Positions 1 through 9,389 of a stretch of DNA of 64,000 bases are shown one piece after another. The stretch comes from QZLE01 sp033852135. GTDB taxonomy: Bacteria > Pseudomonadota > Gammaproteobacteria > QZLD01. The stretch is from positions 1 through 64,000 of the forward strand of contig JAWSVB010000009.1 in the NCBI GenBank assembly GCA_033852135.1. The letters run 5' to 3'. Position numbers and translations under genes: made by a program. Below the pieces are notes generated by a model that made no database searches, was not told the origin of the DNA, and saw only the letters and a list, made by a program, of their open reading frames with translations. Numbering within the stretch: position 1 is the first letter of the stretch; the number at the start of each line of letters is the position of its first letter.

Positions 1-42
1 AACGTATTTTAGGACGAGACAGTTTTTTATAAAAAGTTTTGT

Positions 43-891
43 TTAGGTTGATTCACGTACAGCTGCAACAACAATATCCTGCAAGTCACTTTCATTTAGT
101 AAAAGCTCTTTAATTGCTCCTTCTTTAAATTTAAGGTGCTCAGGTACTGTCATCTCAGTTTCTGATAACTCTTCGGCAACTAGGCAATAGCTGAGTTGCA
201 TAATGGCGATAAGCGCTCGTAACTTGTTATCTTCAAATGCTTCAAGCTCTTTTGTATGGTGATGAAGAATTGCTAAAGCACTTGCATCCGGTATCTTCCA
301 ACTTAGTGCAAGTAAATATCCTACATTAGGGTGGTTAGTTTCGAATTTGTTCTCTTCAAATATTACAGTGGAGTAGGGGTACATCGGTTGGTTGTCCGAT
401 ACTCTTTTGTATGCGGGACTTTTCTCTAGTAGTACTAAAACACCGGTATCAAGAAACAGCCCTGTCATATAAGCCTCATCAGCTTGGACATTATGAACCA
501 TTGAAGCAATGCCTGATGCACAAGCCGCAGTAGCAGCAGCTCTATCCCAGAATGTTTTTCTGGAATCATCACTGCCAGACATCGCTTGTCTTAATCCTGC
601 GGTCATTAGTACATTTTTTAAGTTCTTTTGGCCTAAAAGGACAACTGCTTTCTGCACAGATTCGATTTTTTTGCTTAGCCCATAAAAAGGTGAGTTTATA
701 ACCTTTAATATTTGACCTGATAGAACCGGATCTTTACTTACTAATTCAGCAAGTTCACTGATATTTGGGTCTGGTTTTGAAAGCTCTGCATTAGCCTTTT
801 GCACAATATCAGGTACGGTTGGTAGTTCTATTCCTTTAATCGCAGCGTAGGTTTTTTGTAATTCTTCTTTAGATGGAATAATGTCCATCAT
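43..891 (-). CDS. HDOD domain signalling protein (282 aa)
   Basis: HDOD-domain protein, a family of HD-related proteins that usually lack phosphohydrolase metal ligands and take part in signalling. Residues about 18-220 carry the typical HDOD pattern, including DPVLSGQILKVINSPFYGL and a following AVVLLGQKNLKNVLM segment. No receiver or GGDEF domain is fused to it. The start is preceded on the minus strand by GGAG a few bases upstream; two adjacent ATG codons are possible starts. It is divergent from the response regulator at 1082 and shares its upstream region, so they may be co-regulated. The specific pathway is unknown. Confidence 0.85.
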   Translation of the reverse strand: MMDIIPSKEELQKTYAAIKGIELPTVPDIVQKANAELSKPDPNISELAELVSKDPVLSGQILKVINSPFYGLSKKIESVQKAVVLLGQKNLKNVLMTAGLRQAMSGSDDSRKTFWDRAAATAACASGIASMVHNVQADEAYMTGLFLDTGVLVLLEKSPAYKRVSDNQPMYPYSTVIFEENKFETNHPNVGYLLALSWKIPDASALAILHHHTKELEAFEDNKLRALIAIMQLSYCLVAEELSETEMTVPEHLKFKEGAIKELLLNESDLQDIVVAAVREST

Positions 892-1081
892 CTATTCTCC
901 AAAATACATAGTTTTAATAATTGTTAGTTAAATTATTACTCATACAAACCTTATATCAACTGCTCGATACTTAATTTGTAGATCAATTCTCAAATGTTTT
1001 TATTGCCTCGTTAATAATTCTTCATAAATCTATAGAAATATAAATTTGTACTATAATTTTAACAACGGAAAAGGAGCTAGC

Positions 1082-1873
1082 ATGCCAAATAAATATCTGA
1101 TTATGGTTGTTGATGATGATGAAACTACTAGATTGTTGCTATCTGCAATTTTGACGAAGTCAGGGTTTGCAGTTATTGAAGAGAAGAATGGGGAAAACTG
1201 TATTTCTCGTGCAAAAAGTGAAAAACCGGATCTGATTTTATTAGATATTATGATGGATGGCGTAAGTGGTTTTGATTTATGTGAACAGATTAGAAATACA
1301 ACAGATATTTGCACTACTCCGGTAATTTTTATCACTGGGTTGGATACAAGGTTTGGAGTATTAAAAGCATTACGTGTTGGAGCAACAGATTATATTATTA
1401 AGCCGCTAGAGCAAGATGATGTGCTAGCCAAAGTAAATGGAATATTAACTACACAAAACCTGATAAGAGATAAGCTTAATCTTTTAAAAATTAATCAGAT
1501 AATGATAGCTAGGGTTAATGATACATTGAATGGTCTTGGAATTATCAAAAAAATGGAAGATATTAAGCTTGATATAGCTAGCGACAGTCACTCTGTACTA
1601 GATTATATCGCTGAAGCTAGATCTTGTATTGATGATTACAATGAAGAGGGGGCTTTATCAGCATTAAGTAGAGCTGAAGTGGCACTACAGTTTTCAGATC
1701 GTGTTAGTCAGCAGCTTAACGAATTTGGTAAAGTTTTAGCGAAAATTAGCGGAATAATGGAAAAAACCGATATTGCAGATACTGTTGACGGTATGTATAA
1801 AGCAAGCACGGATTCAGTTTTACAGGAGAAGTCTTCTCAAGAAGATGTAGATAAGTTGCTGGATTCTTTGTAA
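1082..1873 (+). CDS. Response regulator with C-terminal helical output region
   Basis: The N-terminal receiver domain (about residues 5-125) has all the expected residues: acidic D11-D12, phospho-acceptor D55 in LILLDIMMDG, T85 and K107 in the IIKP motif. Residues 130-263 form a mostly helical region that is neither a recognisable DNA-binding domain nor GGDEF/EAL/HD. The start was moved to ATG 1082 because AAGGAG lies five bases upstream; an upstream in-frame TTG at 1046 has no such site. It lies between two HDOD genes on the opposite strand, which suggests a common signalling module. The partner kinase is not visible nearby. Confidence 0.85.
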   Translation: MPNKYLIMVVDDDETTRLLLSAILTKSGFAVIEEKNGENCISRAKSEKPDLILLDIMMDGVSGFDLCEQIRNTTDICTTPVIFITGLDTRFGVLKALRVGATDYIIKPLEQDDVLAKVNGILTTQNLIRDKLNLLKINQIMIARVNDTLNGLGIIKKMEDIKLDIASDSHSVLDYIAEARSCIDDYNEEGALSALSRAEVALQFSDRVSQQLNEFGKVLAKISGIMEKTDIADTVDGMYKASTDSVLQEKSSQEDVDKLLDSL

Positions 1874-1904
1874 TAACTGGATAAATATTACTATTGTAAT
1901 CTAA

Positions 1905-3395
1905 CTATCTGGTTATATACTCTTTTACAGGAGATTCATTAATTTTGCCTAGACATTTATTCGCCTGAAGCGCGAAAGAGACAAAGCTTTTAAAACAATC
2001 CAAATCTAAATCTCTGCCACTCTTTGATCTATCACTAATGATGATTCCAATATCTTTACCATCGAGCACTAAAGGAGCTAAGAAGAACTCCTTACACCCA
2101 ATCATAGAGCTAACTTCATGAGTGAGCATATCATTTAAAGTGCTGGAGACAGCAGGGCTTAACCATGCTGGTTTTTTGTGTTGGCGCATAATATATGGGA
2201 ATAAACGATAGTTTCTGCTCGAAAGGTCAAAGTTAAACTTTTTTGAGATTTGGTGTTCATCATCCCCAAGCTGAAATCTTACAACAAGCTTATCACGCAT
2301 AGGGGTAAGAATTGCTAAAACCGTTCTATCCATCCCACCGCCACGATGAATCCCTTCTAGTATCATACGTAGGATAAGCTGAATATCTGGCTTTGCTGGG
2401 ATCATCTTCTCAATCTCAGAAACTATCTGATCTTGCAGGTGAGGCTGTGGTTCATCAACCCGCTCACTTTGAGTTTGTTTTATATGTTCAAGCTCATCTT
2501 TATTCGCAGGTGGGGCAACACGCCAAGATAAGTCTATCCCCATCGTATCTGCTGTTTCTTGTGATTTCTCCGCCGTATCTTCTACTAACTCAGCAACTTG
2601 AGAAACTGGAGCTTTTACGAAGTCTGAAGTTCTTTGGTAAACCCAGTTTAAAACTGGAGAGTCCCATCCGCGACGAATGGCTGATTCAATTTGGTGGCTG
2701 ATAACTACATTTCTGGCTTCTGCAGGGCCTGATCTTCCATCGTTAAAGATAAGGGCATCTCGAACTGTGTCTCCAAGTTTCCAATGGAGTGAAAGCTCTT
2801 TAGTTAGGCTGGCAAATCTAAAGCCTAGAACCTCTTTTTCTGCAACAGCTCTCGGAATATCAGGGTTTTTAAGATATTTATCTAAGTCAGTCGATTCTTG
2901 GGATGAAAAACACCAGAAGGTCATCTCCCCAAGGTTATAGAGTAGGGTGGCTATGAAAACTTCTTCTGGGTATGGGTAGTTTCTTTTAATCGCAAGAGAT
3001 TTTGCTTGTGAAGCGGCAAACATAGATTGCGCCATTAACTCTAGTTGGCGCTGTTTTACATCACCTTTTAGAAGTTTATCCATAACTGAAACAGAAAGAC
3101 TTAAACTACGGATTGTTTCGAATCCTAACAGGACAACCGCACGGCTAACCGTGGTTATTTCAGAATCATTGGTTCTATAGAAAGCACTATTTGCAACACG
3201 TAGGATTGTAGATGTCATTCCTGGGTCAGCGAGGATTATATTTGATAAATCAGTTGCAGTGGCTTTTTTGCTAGAAATAATTGAAGATAGGGATTCAACC
3301 GTAAAGCCAAGCGCGGGTAATTCCTTTTCTACTATCCGTTTTACCCAGCGGTCGAGATTCCTAATTCCCTTCTTGTCTATCTGTTTTCTAGCCAT
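1905..3395 (-). CDS. HDOD domain protein with C-terminal GAF-like domain (496 aa)
   Basis: Residues about 20-230 match the HDOD pattern (DPGMTSTILRVANSAFYR, then RAVVLLGFETIRSLSLSV). Residues about 330-490 look like a GAF-type sensor fold, with strand-rich segments such as FFLAPLVLDGKDIGIIISDR. The two are joined by a polar linker at 270-330. This is a known architecture for gammaproteobacterial signalling proteins; ligand and output are unknown. It is convergent with the response regulator ending at 1873, with about 30 bases between the stop codons. Confidence 0.82.
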   Translation of the reverse strand: MARKQIDKKGIRNLDRWVKRIVEKELPALGFTVESLSSIISSKKATATDLSNIILADPGMTSTILRVANSAFYRTNDSEITTVSRAVVLLGFETIRSLSLSVSVMDKLLKGDVKQRQLELMAQSMFAASQAKSLAIKRNYPYPEEVFIATLLYNLGEMTFWCFSSQESTDLDKYLKNPDIPRAVAEKEVLGFRFASLTKELSLHWKLGDTVRDALIFNDGRSGPAEARNVVISHQIESAIRRGWDSPVLNWVYQRTSDFVKAPVSQVAELVEDTAEKSQETADTMGIDLSWRVAPPANKDELEHIKQTQSERVDEPQPHLQDQIVSEIEKMIPAKPDIQLILRMILEGIHRGGGMDRTVLAILTPMRDKLVVRFQLGDDEHQISKKFNFDLSSRNYRLFPYIMRQHKKPAWLSPAVSSTLNDMLTHEVSSMIGCKEFFLAPLVLDGKDIGIIISDRSKSGRDLDLDCFKSFVSFALQANKCLGKINESPVKEYITR

Positions 3396-3639
3396 GCAAA
3401 ATATTCCAGTAAGAGAGGCTGTAGTGCCAATTGTTTTTCTTCCATATAAATAGAAGTTTAGAAGAAATTTCTTATTTATTTTATCAGCATGTGCGGTACT
3501 GTTAACTAGCTCGCATATTTATAGTATTTATTGCTTGAAAGCGCAGTCAAATAGGCCGTTGTAGCAACGACCTATGTAAAATAGCTGTTGGATAAAACTA
3601 GTCAAACAAAGTGTTATTTATAAAGATAATACTTTGGAG

Positions 3640-4620
3640 TTAAGATCTCGGTTGAATGTGGGTGCGACGATTTTCCGCTCTTCCAATAGCTGTCTTATTG
3701 GTTTTAATAGGGCTGTGCTCACCCTCAGAGATTGTTTGAATCATCTCTTTTTTAACCCCTTTAGCGACTAGGTAATCCCTGACTTTATCAGCTCGCTTTT
3801 GTCCAAGGGCAATATTATTGGGGTCAGTACCAACATCATCAGTGTGGCCGGTAACTACAACTACTGAATAGTCGGGATTATTGTCTACATAATCAACAAG
3901 TACATTAAGAGTCTTTTTTGCTTCAGAAGTTAAGTTGAAAATATTGGTGTCAAAATAGACTGTAGTCTCACCATCAGAATCAGAAAATGTGTTCTTTAGC
4001 TGGTCATTTGAGATCATATTGTCAGTCTTAGGTGCAGATGACATAGACTTAACTGAGACTATCTTGGCTTTATCATCGATGCTCATAGGGTCAAGTTTGC
4101 TGATACATAAATGGTGCTTTTTGAGAGCGTCACGGAATCCAATTGGGGATACCATTATTTTTACATCATCCATGGCATCAAGCCAATCTTCATAAAATAT
4201 AGTTGGTGAGTTACCAAGTTCTAACTCTTTCATTAATCTTCTGGCAGATTGATGTTTGAAGTTAAATGGGCGTTGTGATGGAGAGATAAGGATGCGACCA
4301 AGATCGAGGCTAGCAGTGGTTGGCTTCCATGTTGGCGGCATAGAATATAATCTAGCATAACCTTCGTTTTGTGGCGGGTTATCAACCCAGACACCCGCAG
4401 ACATCTTATTGTCAGCACGATGGGAGAAGATAAACTCTCCATAATATGGGATTTGTTGCGAAAGGTGACATGCTTGTTTTGATGAATAGTTTACCCAGCT
4501 TGTTTGGTCGAAGTTTGGAGTATACTCGCGTGTAACAATCTCTGCGTTAACCACAGTTGGTGCAAGCATCACTACAAAATATAGTAGGGTCCAGCGAAAG
4601 AGAAACTTATCCATCATCAT
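3640..4620 (-). CDS. MotY-like OmpA-family flagellar T-ring protein
   Basis: 326 aa with a signal peptide (cleavage near VVNA-EIV). The N-terminal domain (about 27-160) has the MotY pattern, with W, Cys and IPYYGEFIFSHR segments like those of sodium-driven flagellar motor protein MotY. Residues about 210-326 are an OmpA/MotB-type peptidoglycan-binding domain (VTGHTDDVGTDPNNIALGQKRA and a final GRAENRRTHI). In Vibrio, MotY builds the periplasmic T ring that holds stators around the motor. No other flagellar genes are in the window, which is normal for motY. Another OmpA-type envelope protein is the alternative. Confidence 0.75.
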   Translation of the reverse strand: MMMDKFLFRWTLLYFVVMLAPTVVNAEIVTREYTPNFDQTSWVNYSSKQACHLSQQIPYYGEFIFSHRADNKMSAGVWVDNPPQNEGYARLYSMPPTWKPTTASLDLGRILISPSQRPFNFKHQSARRLMKELELGNSPTIFYEDWLDAMDDVKIMVSPIGFRDALKKHHLCISKLDPMSIDDKAKIVSVKSMSSAPKTDNMISNDQLKNTFSDSDGETTVYFDTNIFNLTSEAKKTLNVLVDYVDNNPDYSVVVVTGHTDDVGTDPNNIALGQKRADKVRDYLVAKGVKKEMIQTISEGEHSPIKTNKTAIGRAENRRTHIQPRS

Positions 4621-4814
4621 CTACCTTGCATAAAATTTTATTACTCAAGTTAATTAGCGGCAGAATAATGAGAATCTTTAAGAAGAATTAGGTGTAAGGA
4701 ATGAAAATATACCTATGACTTTATAAATTCAAGCTGGCTAAGTATGGCTTGGGCCTTAACTCGTTTGTCTAAATAAACCTGTTTTATTGGCTAGGGTGTT
4801 GTTTGTGGCTTTAG

Positions 4815-4848
4815 CCAAGTACCCTAGCATAAGAATAAGGGTACTTGG
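4815..4848 (-). terminator. Hairpin downstream of yajQ
   Basis: Perfect 11-bp inverted repeat, CCAAGTACCCT at 4815-4825 and its complement at 4838-4848, with a 12-base loop. It lies 26 bases past the yajQ stop. There is no strong U-tract on the minus strand, while the plus side is followed by a T-rich end, so it may act in either direction or only stabilise the 3' end. Confidence 0.5.
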
Positions 4849-4874
4849 TTACAAGTTTTTAGAAAAGAGATAGA

Positions 4875-5360
4875 TTAATCTCTAAAATTCTCAAACTGAA
4901 GTGGTAGTTCAATCTCATCAGAGCTCTTCAGAAACTGGATTACTTGCTGCAAATCATCACGTTTTTTGCCAGTAACGCGTATTTTTTCGCCTTGAATTGC
5001 AGCTTGAACCTTAAATTTATTTGCTTTAATTAGCTTAACAATTTTCTTAGCAAGATCTGTTTCTATACCTTGCTTAATAGTTAACTCTTGCTTTACCTGC
5101 TTGCCAACTGGTGTCATCTTACCGATATCAATACAGGAAAGCTCAATGCCACGCTTAGTAAGTTTATTAAATAATATATCCATCATCTGTTGCAGCTGAA
5201 AGTCACTATCAGTTATTTGGGTGATAGTTGATTCTTTCAGTTCAAATTTGGCCTCAACCCCTTTAAAGTCGAATCTTGTTGAAAGTTCACGGTTGGCCTG
5301 GTCAACAGCATTAGTGGCTTCGTGCATATTTACTTCAGATACAGTATCAAACGATGGCAT
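4875..5360 (-). CDS. yajQ: YajQ family nucleotide/c-di-GMP-binding protein
   Basis: 161 aa, full length for the family. It begins MPSFDTVSEVNMHEATNAVD and contains the conserved FDFKGVEAKFEL, KKIVKLIKANKFKVQAAI and QGEKIRVTGKKRDDLQ segments. YajQ proteins have two ferredoxin-like domains and bind nucleotides, RNA or, in Xanthomonas and Pseudomonas, cyclic di-GMP. It is a stand-alone gene followed by a hairpin at 4815-4848. Confidence 0.95.
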   Translation of the reverse strand: MPSFDTVSEVNMHEATNAVDQANRELSTRFDFKGVEAKFELKESTITQITDSDFQLQQMMDILFNKLTKRGIELSCIDIGKMTPVGKQVKQELTIKQGIETDLAKKIVKLIKANKFKVQAAIQGEKIRVTGKKRDDLQQVIQFLKSSDEIELPLQFENFRD

Positions 5361-5516
5361 GAGTTAAATCCTTTAAAATATATTCAGTGAATTTATAGCG
5401 ATATTTAAACAAATTATCAAATGTTTATTCCATGAAATTAAGCTATGTGAAAATCGCGTTAAGGAAAAACACTTTTAATGTATAGTTAATGACCCTTTTT
5501 ATAAAAAATACAGAAG

Positions 5517-6161
5517 ATGAATATAGAGAGATGCCCCCTTTGTCTAAGTAAAAAAACAGTAGCTTATTCTAAGGATAAACGACGAGAATATATGCAGTGT
5601 AATGTATGTAAACTTGTTTTTGTCCCACACAGCTATTGGGTTGGTGCAGATGATGAAAAAGCGATATACGACCTGCATCAAAATGATGATAACGATAAGG
5701 GGTATAGACAATTTCTCTCGCGTATAGCACAGCCTTTATTAGAAAGATTAAGCTCAAATATGCATGGGCTGGATTTTGGCTGTGGCCCAGGACCTACTTT
5801 ATCGAAAATGCTAGAGGAACATGGGCATAAAGTGGATCTTTATGACCCATATTATTTTAATGACAAAGGGGTGATGGAGAAAACATATGATTTTATTTGC
5901 GCAACGGAAGTTATAGAGCATATTCATAACCCAAACCAGGGTCTCACAACGTTATTTAAAATGTTAAAAAAAGGTGGTTGGCTGGGGTTAATGACCAAAA
6001 TGGTTATAGATAAACAAGCATTTAGCAGTTGGCATTATAAAAATGACCTGACCCATGTATGTTTTTATAGCCGTGATACATTTGAATTTATAGCTAAAAC
6101 TTATGGTTATGATTTAACGTTCATAGCTAATGACGTAGTTTTATTTAAAAAGCAGATATAG
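5517..6161 (+). CDS. Class I SAM methyltransferase with N-terminal zinc ribbon
   Basis: 214 aa. An N-terminal zinc-binding knuckle pair is visible (C6, C9, C28, C31). A SAM-binding motif I follows (LDFGCGPG, about residues 85-92), then TEVIEHIHNP and a motif-III-like segment LKKGGWLGLMTKM. The layout matches small methyltransferases of the Methyltransf_23 type that carry a leading zinc ribbon. The substrate cannot be told. There is no clear strong ribosome binding site, and the gene stands alone. Confidence 0.82.
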   Translation: MNIERCPLCLSKKTVAYSKDKRREYMQCNVCKLVFVPHSYWVGADDEKAIYDLHQNDDNDKGYRQFLSRIAQPLLERLSSNMHGLDFGCGPGPTLSKMLEEHGHKVDLYDPYYFNDKGVMEKTYDFICATEVIEHIHNPNQGLTTLFKMLKKGGWLGLMTKMVIDKQAFSSWHYKNDLTHVCFYSRDTFEFIAKTYGYDLTFIANDVVLFKKQI

Positions 6162-6264
6162 TTCAATTAATTTAACTATATTTAAAGTTAATCTATGCGC
6201 TAACATATGCATTTATAACTCTAGATTTTTAAATATTGATTTGGCGGGAAGCAAGGAGAGAATA

Positions 6265-6468
6265 ATGAGAAAAGCAGCAATTTTGTCGATAGTAACTCTT
6301 GTAGGGGTTATGGGAGTTAGTCAGGCTCATGCGAAAAAATATACTCAAAAAGAATTAAACCAATGTATGAAAGATTTGAAGGCATATTCAGCTAAAAAAG
6401 GCTACCCAATTACAGACCCTATGGCTCTTAGGTTTAAATGTTCAGAGATGCTTAAAAAGAAAAAATAG
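6265..6468 (+). CDS. Small secreted protein, PsiF-like (67 aa)
   Basis: Begins MRKAAILSIVTLVGVMG with a signal peptide ending near AHA-KKY; the mature part is about 45 lysine-rich residues with two Cys (NQCMKDLK and FKCSEMLKKKK). ATG 6265 follows AAGGAG by six bases and is preferred to the upstream TTG at 6241. The spaced Cys and basic C-terminus recall PsiF-repeat proteins, but the match is weak. It leads a run of three small secreted proteins. Confidence 0.6.
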   Translation: MRKAAILSIVTLVGVMGVSQAHAKKYTQKELNQCMKDLKAYSAKKGYPITDPMALRFKCSEMLKKKK

Positions 6469-6477
6469 GGGATAGAG

Positions 6478-6759
6478 ATGAAAAAGTTAATTTTAACAGC
6501 TTGTATGTTTGTATTCTCATTTACTGCAAATGCAGCCCAGGTAAACGTTAAGTATCAAAAAGGTTTGGGTTGCTATGCTGGTCATATGAAAAATAGCATG
6601 GAGCAGATGAATAAAGGCTTTAATGGGAAGTTAGAGTTAGAAGTTTTCTGTAGTTATGGCAAGGTAAAATACACTTCAATCAGTAGATCTACAGGTGGCG
6701 GACAATCAAAATACGTACCGGATTATATGTATAAGAAATGTGGAAATCCGTGTAAATAA
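6478..6759 (+). CDS. Small secreted cysteine-containing protein, unknown function (93 aa)
   Basis: Signal peptide (cleavage near ANA-AQV) followed by a 73-residue mature protein with four Cys, including a terminal CGNPCK. No family recognised. It starts nine bases after the previous stop, with GGGGATAGAG ahead of the ATG, so the two are probably co-transcribed. The four cysteines could form two disulfides in the periplasm. Confidence 0.6.
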   Translation: MKKLILTACMFVFSFTANAAQVNVKYQKGLGCYAGHMKNSMEQMNKGFNGKLELEVFCSYGKVKYTSISRSTGGGQSKYVPDYMYKKCGNPCK

Positions 6760-6773
6760 AATTGGGATATGAG

Positions 6774-7112
6774 ATGAAATTAATTAAGAGATTATCAATA
6801 TTTTTAGGTGTGGTAATTTGTCTGTTGCCAATAGCAGCAAATGCAAAAACCACATATATCTACGAAGGTATGGAAAATAGCAATTACCATATGCATGTTA
6901 CCTATCATCAAAACGGTGCGATACGAGTGGGTTGGTTTAAATTAAAACCTAATGTTACCCGCTTAGGTGGTTGGTCTTGTGGGGATTATGGTAGAAATTT
7001 TAAGTGCAAAGAGCCAAATGGGATAACTCAGCATTTTAAATTTTCCAGCGACAAAAAAATCATGTACGGAAGTGGTCAAAAGTTTAAGTTTTTAAAGAAA
7101 GTTAACCAATAA
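6774..7112 (+). CDS. Small secreted protein, unknown function (112 aa)
   Basis: Signal peptide (MKLIKRLSIFLGVVICLLP, cleavage near ANA-KTT) and a small strand-rich mature domain with two Cys (SCGDYGRNFKC). It is not recognised. ATG 6774, preceded by GGGATATGAG, is preferred to an upstream TTG at 6762. It ends the three-gene run of small exported proteins and is followed at once by a rho-independent terminator. Confidence 0.6.
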   Translation: MKLIKRLSIFLGVVICLLPIAANAKTTYIYEGMENSNYHMHVTYHQNGAIRVGWFKLKPNVTRLGGWSCGDYGRNFKCKEPNGITQHFKFSSDKKIMYGSGQKFKFLKKVNQ

Positions 7113-7130
7113 AGAATTAACTTTTTTGCT

Positions 7131-7164
7131 AAAAAAACCGCTTCAAAGATGCAGCGGTTTTTTT
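7131..7164 (+). terminator. Rho-independent terminator
   Basis: Stem ACCGCT/AGCGGT extended by an A-tract on one side and a T-tract on the other, with a 10-base loop and a run of seven T. It lies 19 bases after the 7112 stop and ends the small-secreted-protein operon. Confidence 0.85.
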
Positions 7165-7365
7165 ATGCCACATAGAAAATAAGTTAAATGGATATCAGTT
7201 TTAAATATTACATTGTTTAAATAATATAAAGTCGTGCGTTGTGGCTGGTTGTTGTTGGGTGTATTATGTCGCGTTATTCGTGGATATATTCGGTTAATCT
7301 CAATTGTTTAGAGATGAATCATAGGCTTATTACCACTCTCAAATAACGCTCAGGATATTAATAAA

Positions 7366-7710
7366 ATGACAAAAGGCAAGAAATACGATTTTCGTATAGT
7401 GCAGAATGGTGATTGCTGGACAGCAGAAATTACTAGACGAGTAACATCTAAGAAAACTTCTGTGTCTAAAAGCCAAGGTGAATTCGCAACAGAATCTGAG
7501 GCCAAAGAGTGGGCTGAGAAAGAGCTAGAGTCTTTTATGAAGAATCAAAGTGAACGTAATAAACAACGTTCGCAAAAGCGTGATTTAAAAGAGGTTGAAT
7601 TAAAAAAGCGTGAGTTACAAGAGTCTGAATCAAAAGAGCGTAAGTTAAAAGAGAGCGAGTCAAAAAAGCAGGAATCAGAACTGTTTGATTCTAATGAATC
7701 TACATATTAA
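7366..7710 (+). CDS. Charged coiled-coil protein, unknown function (114 aa)
   Basis: The first 60 residues form a small folded-looking domain (KYDFRIVQNGDCWTAEITRR ... FATESEAKEWAEKELESF) resembling short DUF3622-type proteins. The last 50 residues are a highly charged Lys/Glu repeat of the form K-[KE]-R-[EK]-L-[KQ]-E-S-E-S, which probably forms a helix or is disordered. It is followed 18 bases later by the VF530 gene in the same direction, so co-transcription is likely. The function is unknown. Confidence 0.55.
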   Translation: MTKGKKYDFRIVQNGDCWTAEITRRVTSKKTSVSKSQGEFATESEAKEWAEKELESFMKNQSERNKQRSQKRDLKEVELKKRELQESESKERKLKESESKKQESELFDSNESTY

Positions 7711-7728
7711 GCCTGGAAACACCATAAA

Positions 7729-7971
7729 ATGAATGACAAACAGGCCAATAACCCTCTGCATGGTATAACTCTTGAGAAAGTAGTAACTACTCTGGTTGAG
7801 GATTATGGGTGGCCTGAGCTAGGAAAACGCATCAAGATTAAATGCTTCAATAGTGACCCGTCAGTAAAATCTAGCCTTAAGTTTTTGCGTAAAACCCCGT
7901 GGGCGAGAAAAGAGGTTGAGGAGCTATACATCAGTTCACAAATGGATGAACATGATGTGTGGAAGCGCTAG
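7729..7971 (+). CDS. VF530 family DNA-binding protein (DUF2132)
   Basis: 80 aa, the normal length for the VF530 family. It shows the family pattern NPLHGITLEKVVTTLVEDYG, WPELGKRI, CFNSDPSVKSSLKFLRKTPW and ARKEVEELY. The Vibrio fischeri VF530 protein is a small helical protein with reported DNA binding; the cellular role is not established. It lies directly after the charged 114-aa protein. Confidence 0.9.
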   Translation: MNDKQANNPLHGITLEKVVTTLVEDYGWPELGKRIKIKCFNSDPSVKSSLKFLRKTPWARKEVEELYISSQMDEHDVWKR

Positions 7972-8135
7972 CAAGTGATTTTATGCTGTTTTTATAGGCA
8001 GCTTTTAAAAACAAAATTTTAGATAAGTTTCAAAAGTAATTTTCAAAGGCAATTTTCACTAGTACTAAGTTAGTCAATTATTATTAGGTTAGATAGTTGC
8101 CGTTACACAAATTAGTTTAAATTAGAGTATTAAAA

Positions 8136-8765
8136 ATGATAAATAACGATATCCTCCGCCGCCTCCGTTATATTTTTGATTATGGTGATGCAAAAATGGG
8201 TTCAATATTTGCTTCAGGTGGATATGAGGTAACGCGCGACCAAGTTCGTGGTTGGTTAAAAGGTGAAGAAGACCCAATATTTCTCAAATGTAATGATAAA
8301 CAGCTGGCGGTTTTTCTTAATGGATTGATTAACGAAAAACGGGGAAAAAGAGAAGGTGAGCAGCCAGTACCTGAGAAAACATTAACCAATAATATGATTC
8401 TGATGAAATTAAAAATAGCGCTTAACCTTAAAGCTGAGGATATATTGGCAATTTTGGAGTTAGCTGATTTTAATTTAAGTAAGCATGAATTGAGTGCGTT
8501 TTTCCGTAAATCAAATCACCAGCATTTTCGTAAATGTAAGGATCAAGTTATTCGTAGGTTCCTGACAGGATTGCAACTTAAATATTGTGGCGAGAAAGAG
8601 CAGCAAGAAAAGTCTAAGCAAAAAGATCCCGTGCAAGAAGCTCCGAAAAACCAGGCTCCAAAGCAAGGGTCTCCAAAGCAAGAGTCTCAGAGAAAGCAGA
8701 CCAAGCAAAGCGCACCAAAAAAATCTAGCGATGAGATAACTCAAGCAGATATATGGAAAAAGTAG
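8136..8765 (+). CDS. DUF1456 (YehS-like) family protein
   Basis: 209 aa with two copies of the DUF1456 repeat (about residues 2-70 and 85-150). Each has the LRRLRYIFDYGD/LMKLKIALNLKAED start and an FL.GL end. The C-terminal 55 residues are a Pro/Lys/Gln-rich low-complexity tail absent from Escherichia coli YehS. The function of the family is unknown. The last 13 bases overlap the NYN-domain gene, implying translational coupling. Confidence 0.85.
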   Translation: MINNDILRRLRYIFDYGDAKMGSIFASGGYEVTRDQVRGWLKGEEDPIFLKCNDKQLAVFLNGLINEKRGKREGEQPVPEKTLTNNMILMKLKIALNLKAEDILAILELADFNLSKHELSAFFRKSNHQHFRKCKDQVIRRFLTGLQLKYCGEKEQQEKSKQKDPVQEAPKNQAPKQGSPKQESQRKQTKQSAPKKSSDEITQADIWKK

Positions 8766-9241
8766 CCATATTTGTAGATGTGCAAAACATCTATTATACA
8801 ACTAAGCAGGGTCATAATTGCCACTTCAATTACAATGAGTTTTGGGCCAAGGCAACAGCTGGGCGTGAAGTGGTAAAAGCTGTAGCTTATGCGATAGATA
8901 GTGGTGATGAGGGGCAGCGTAAATTTCAGAATATCCTGCGCGCTATAGGTTTTGAAGTAAAGCTTAAACCATTTATCCAAAGAAGCGATGGCTCAGCCAA
9001 AGGTGATTGGGATGTTGGTATAACAATAGATGTTATGCAGCATGCCCAAGATGCAGATGTAGTTGTTCTAGCATCAGGTGATGGTGATTTTGATTTGCTG
9101 ATTAATAAGATAAGAGCAGATTATGCTGTAACTGCCGAAGTGTATGGGGTTGAGCAGCTAACAGCTACATCTTTAATATATTCAGCTTCAAAATTTATCC
9201 CTATCGATGGTGATTTTTTACTGAGGCCTAGTAACAGATAG
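8753..9241 (+). CDS. NYN domain protein, LabA/DUF88 family
   Basis: 162 aa. The PIN-like NYN fold is indicated by the N-terminal VAIFVDVQNIYYT (Asp and Asn of the active site), the central GDWDVGITIDVM and the later VVLASGDGDFDLLINKI acidic cluster, all expected for a metal-dependent ribonuclease. LabA/DUF88 proteins are thought to act on RNA. It starts within the 3' end of the DUF1456 gene, so the two are probably made together. Confidence 0.85.
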   Translation: MEKVAIFVDVQNIYYTTKQGHNCHFNYNEFWAKATAGREVVKAVAYAIDSGDEGQRKFQNILRAIGFEVKLKPFIQRSDGSAKGDWDVGITIDVMQHAQDADVVVLASGDGDFDLLINKIRADYAVTAEVYGVEQLTATSLIYSASKFIPIDGDFLLRPSNR

Positions 9242-9389
9242 TACAGTTGCTATCCCTAGTCTGAATTGTATATCTGTTTTTGCTAATATTTTAACAAGAA
9301 TCGCATTCAAATCTTGCACTTAACCCATTCTACCTGTATCTTCGCCGCATAATTACCCTTTTGTAACACCTCATTTTGGAAATAAAACA

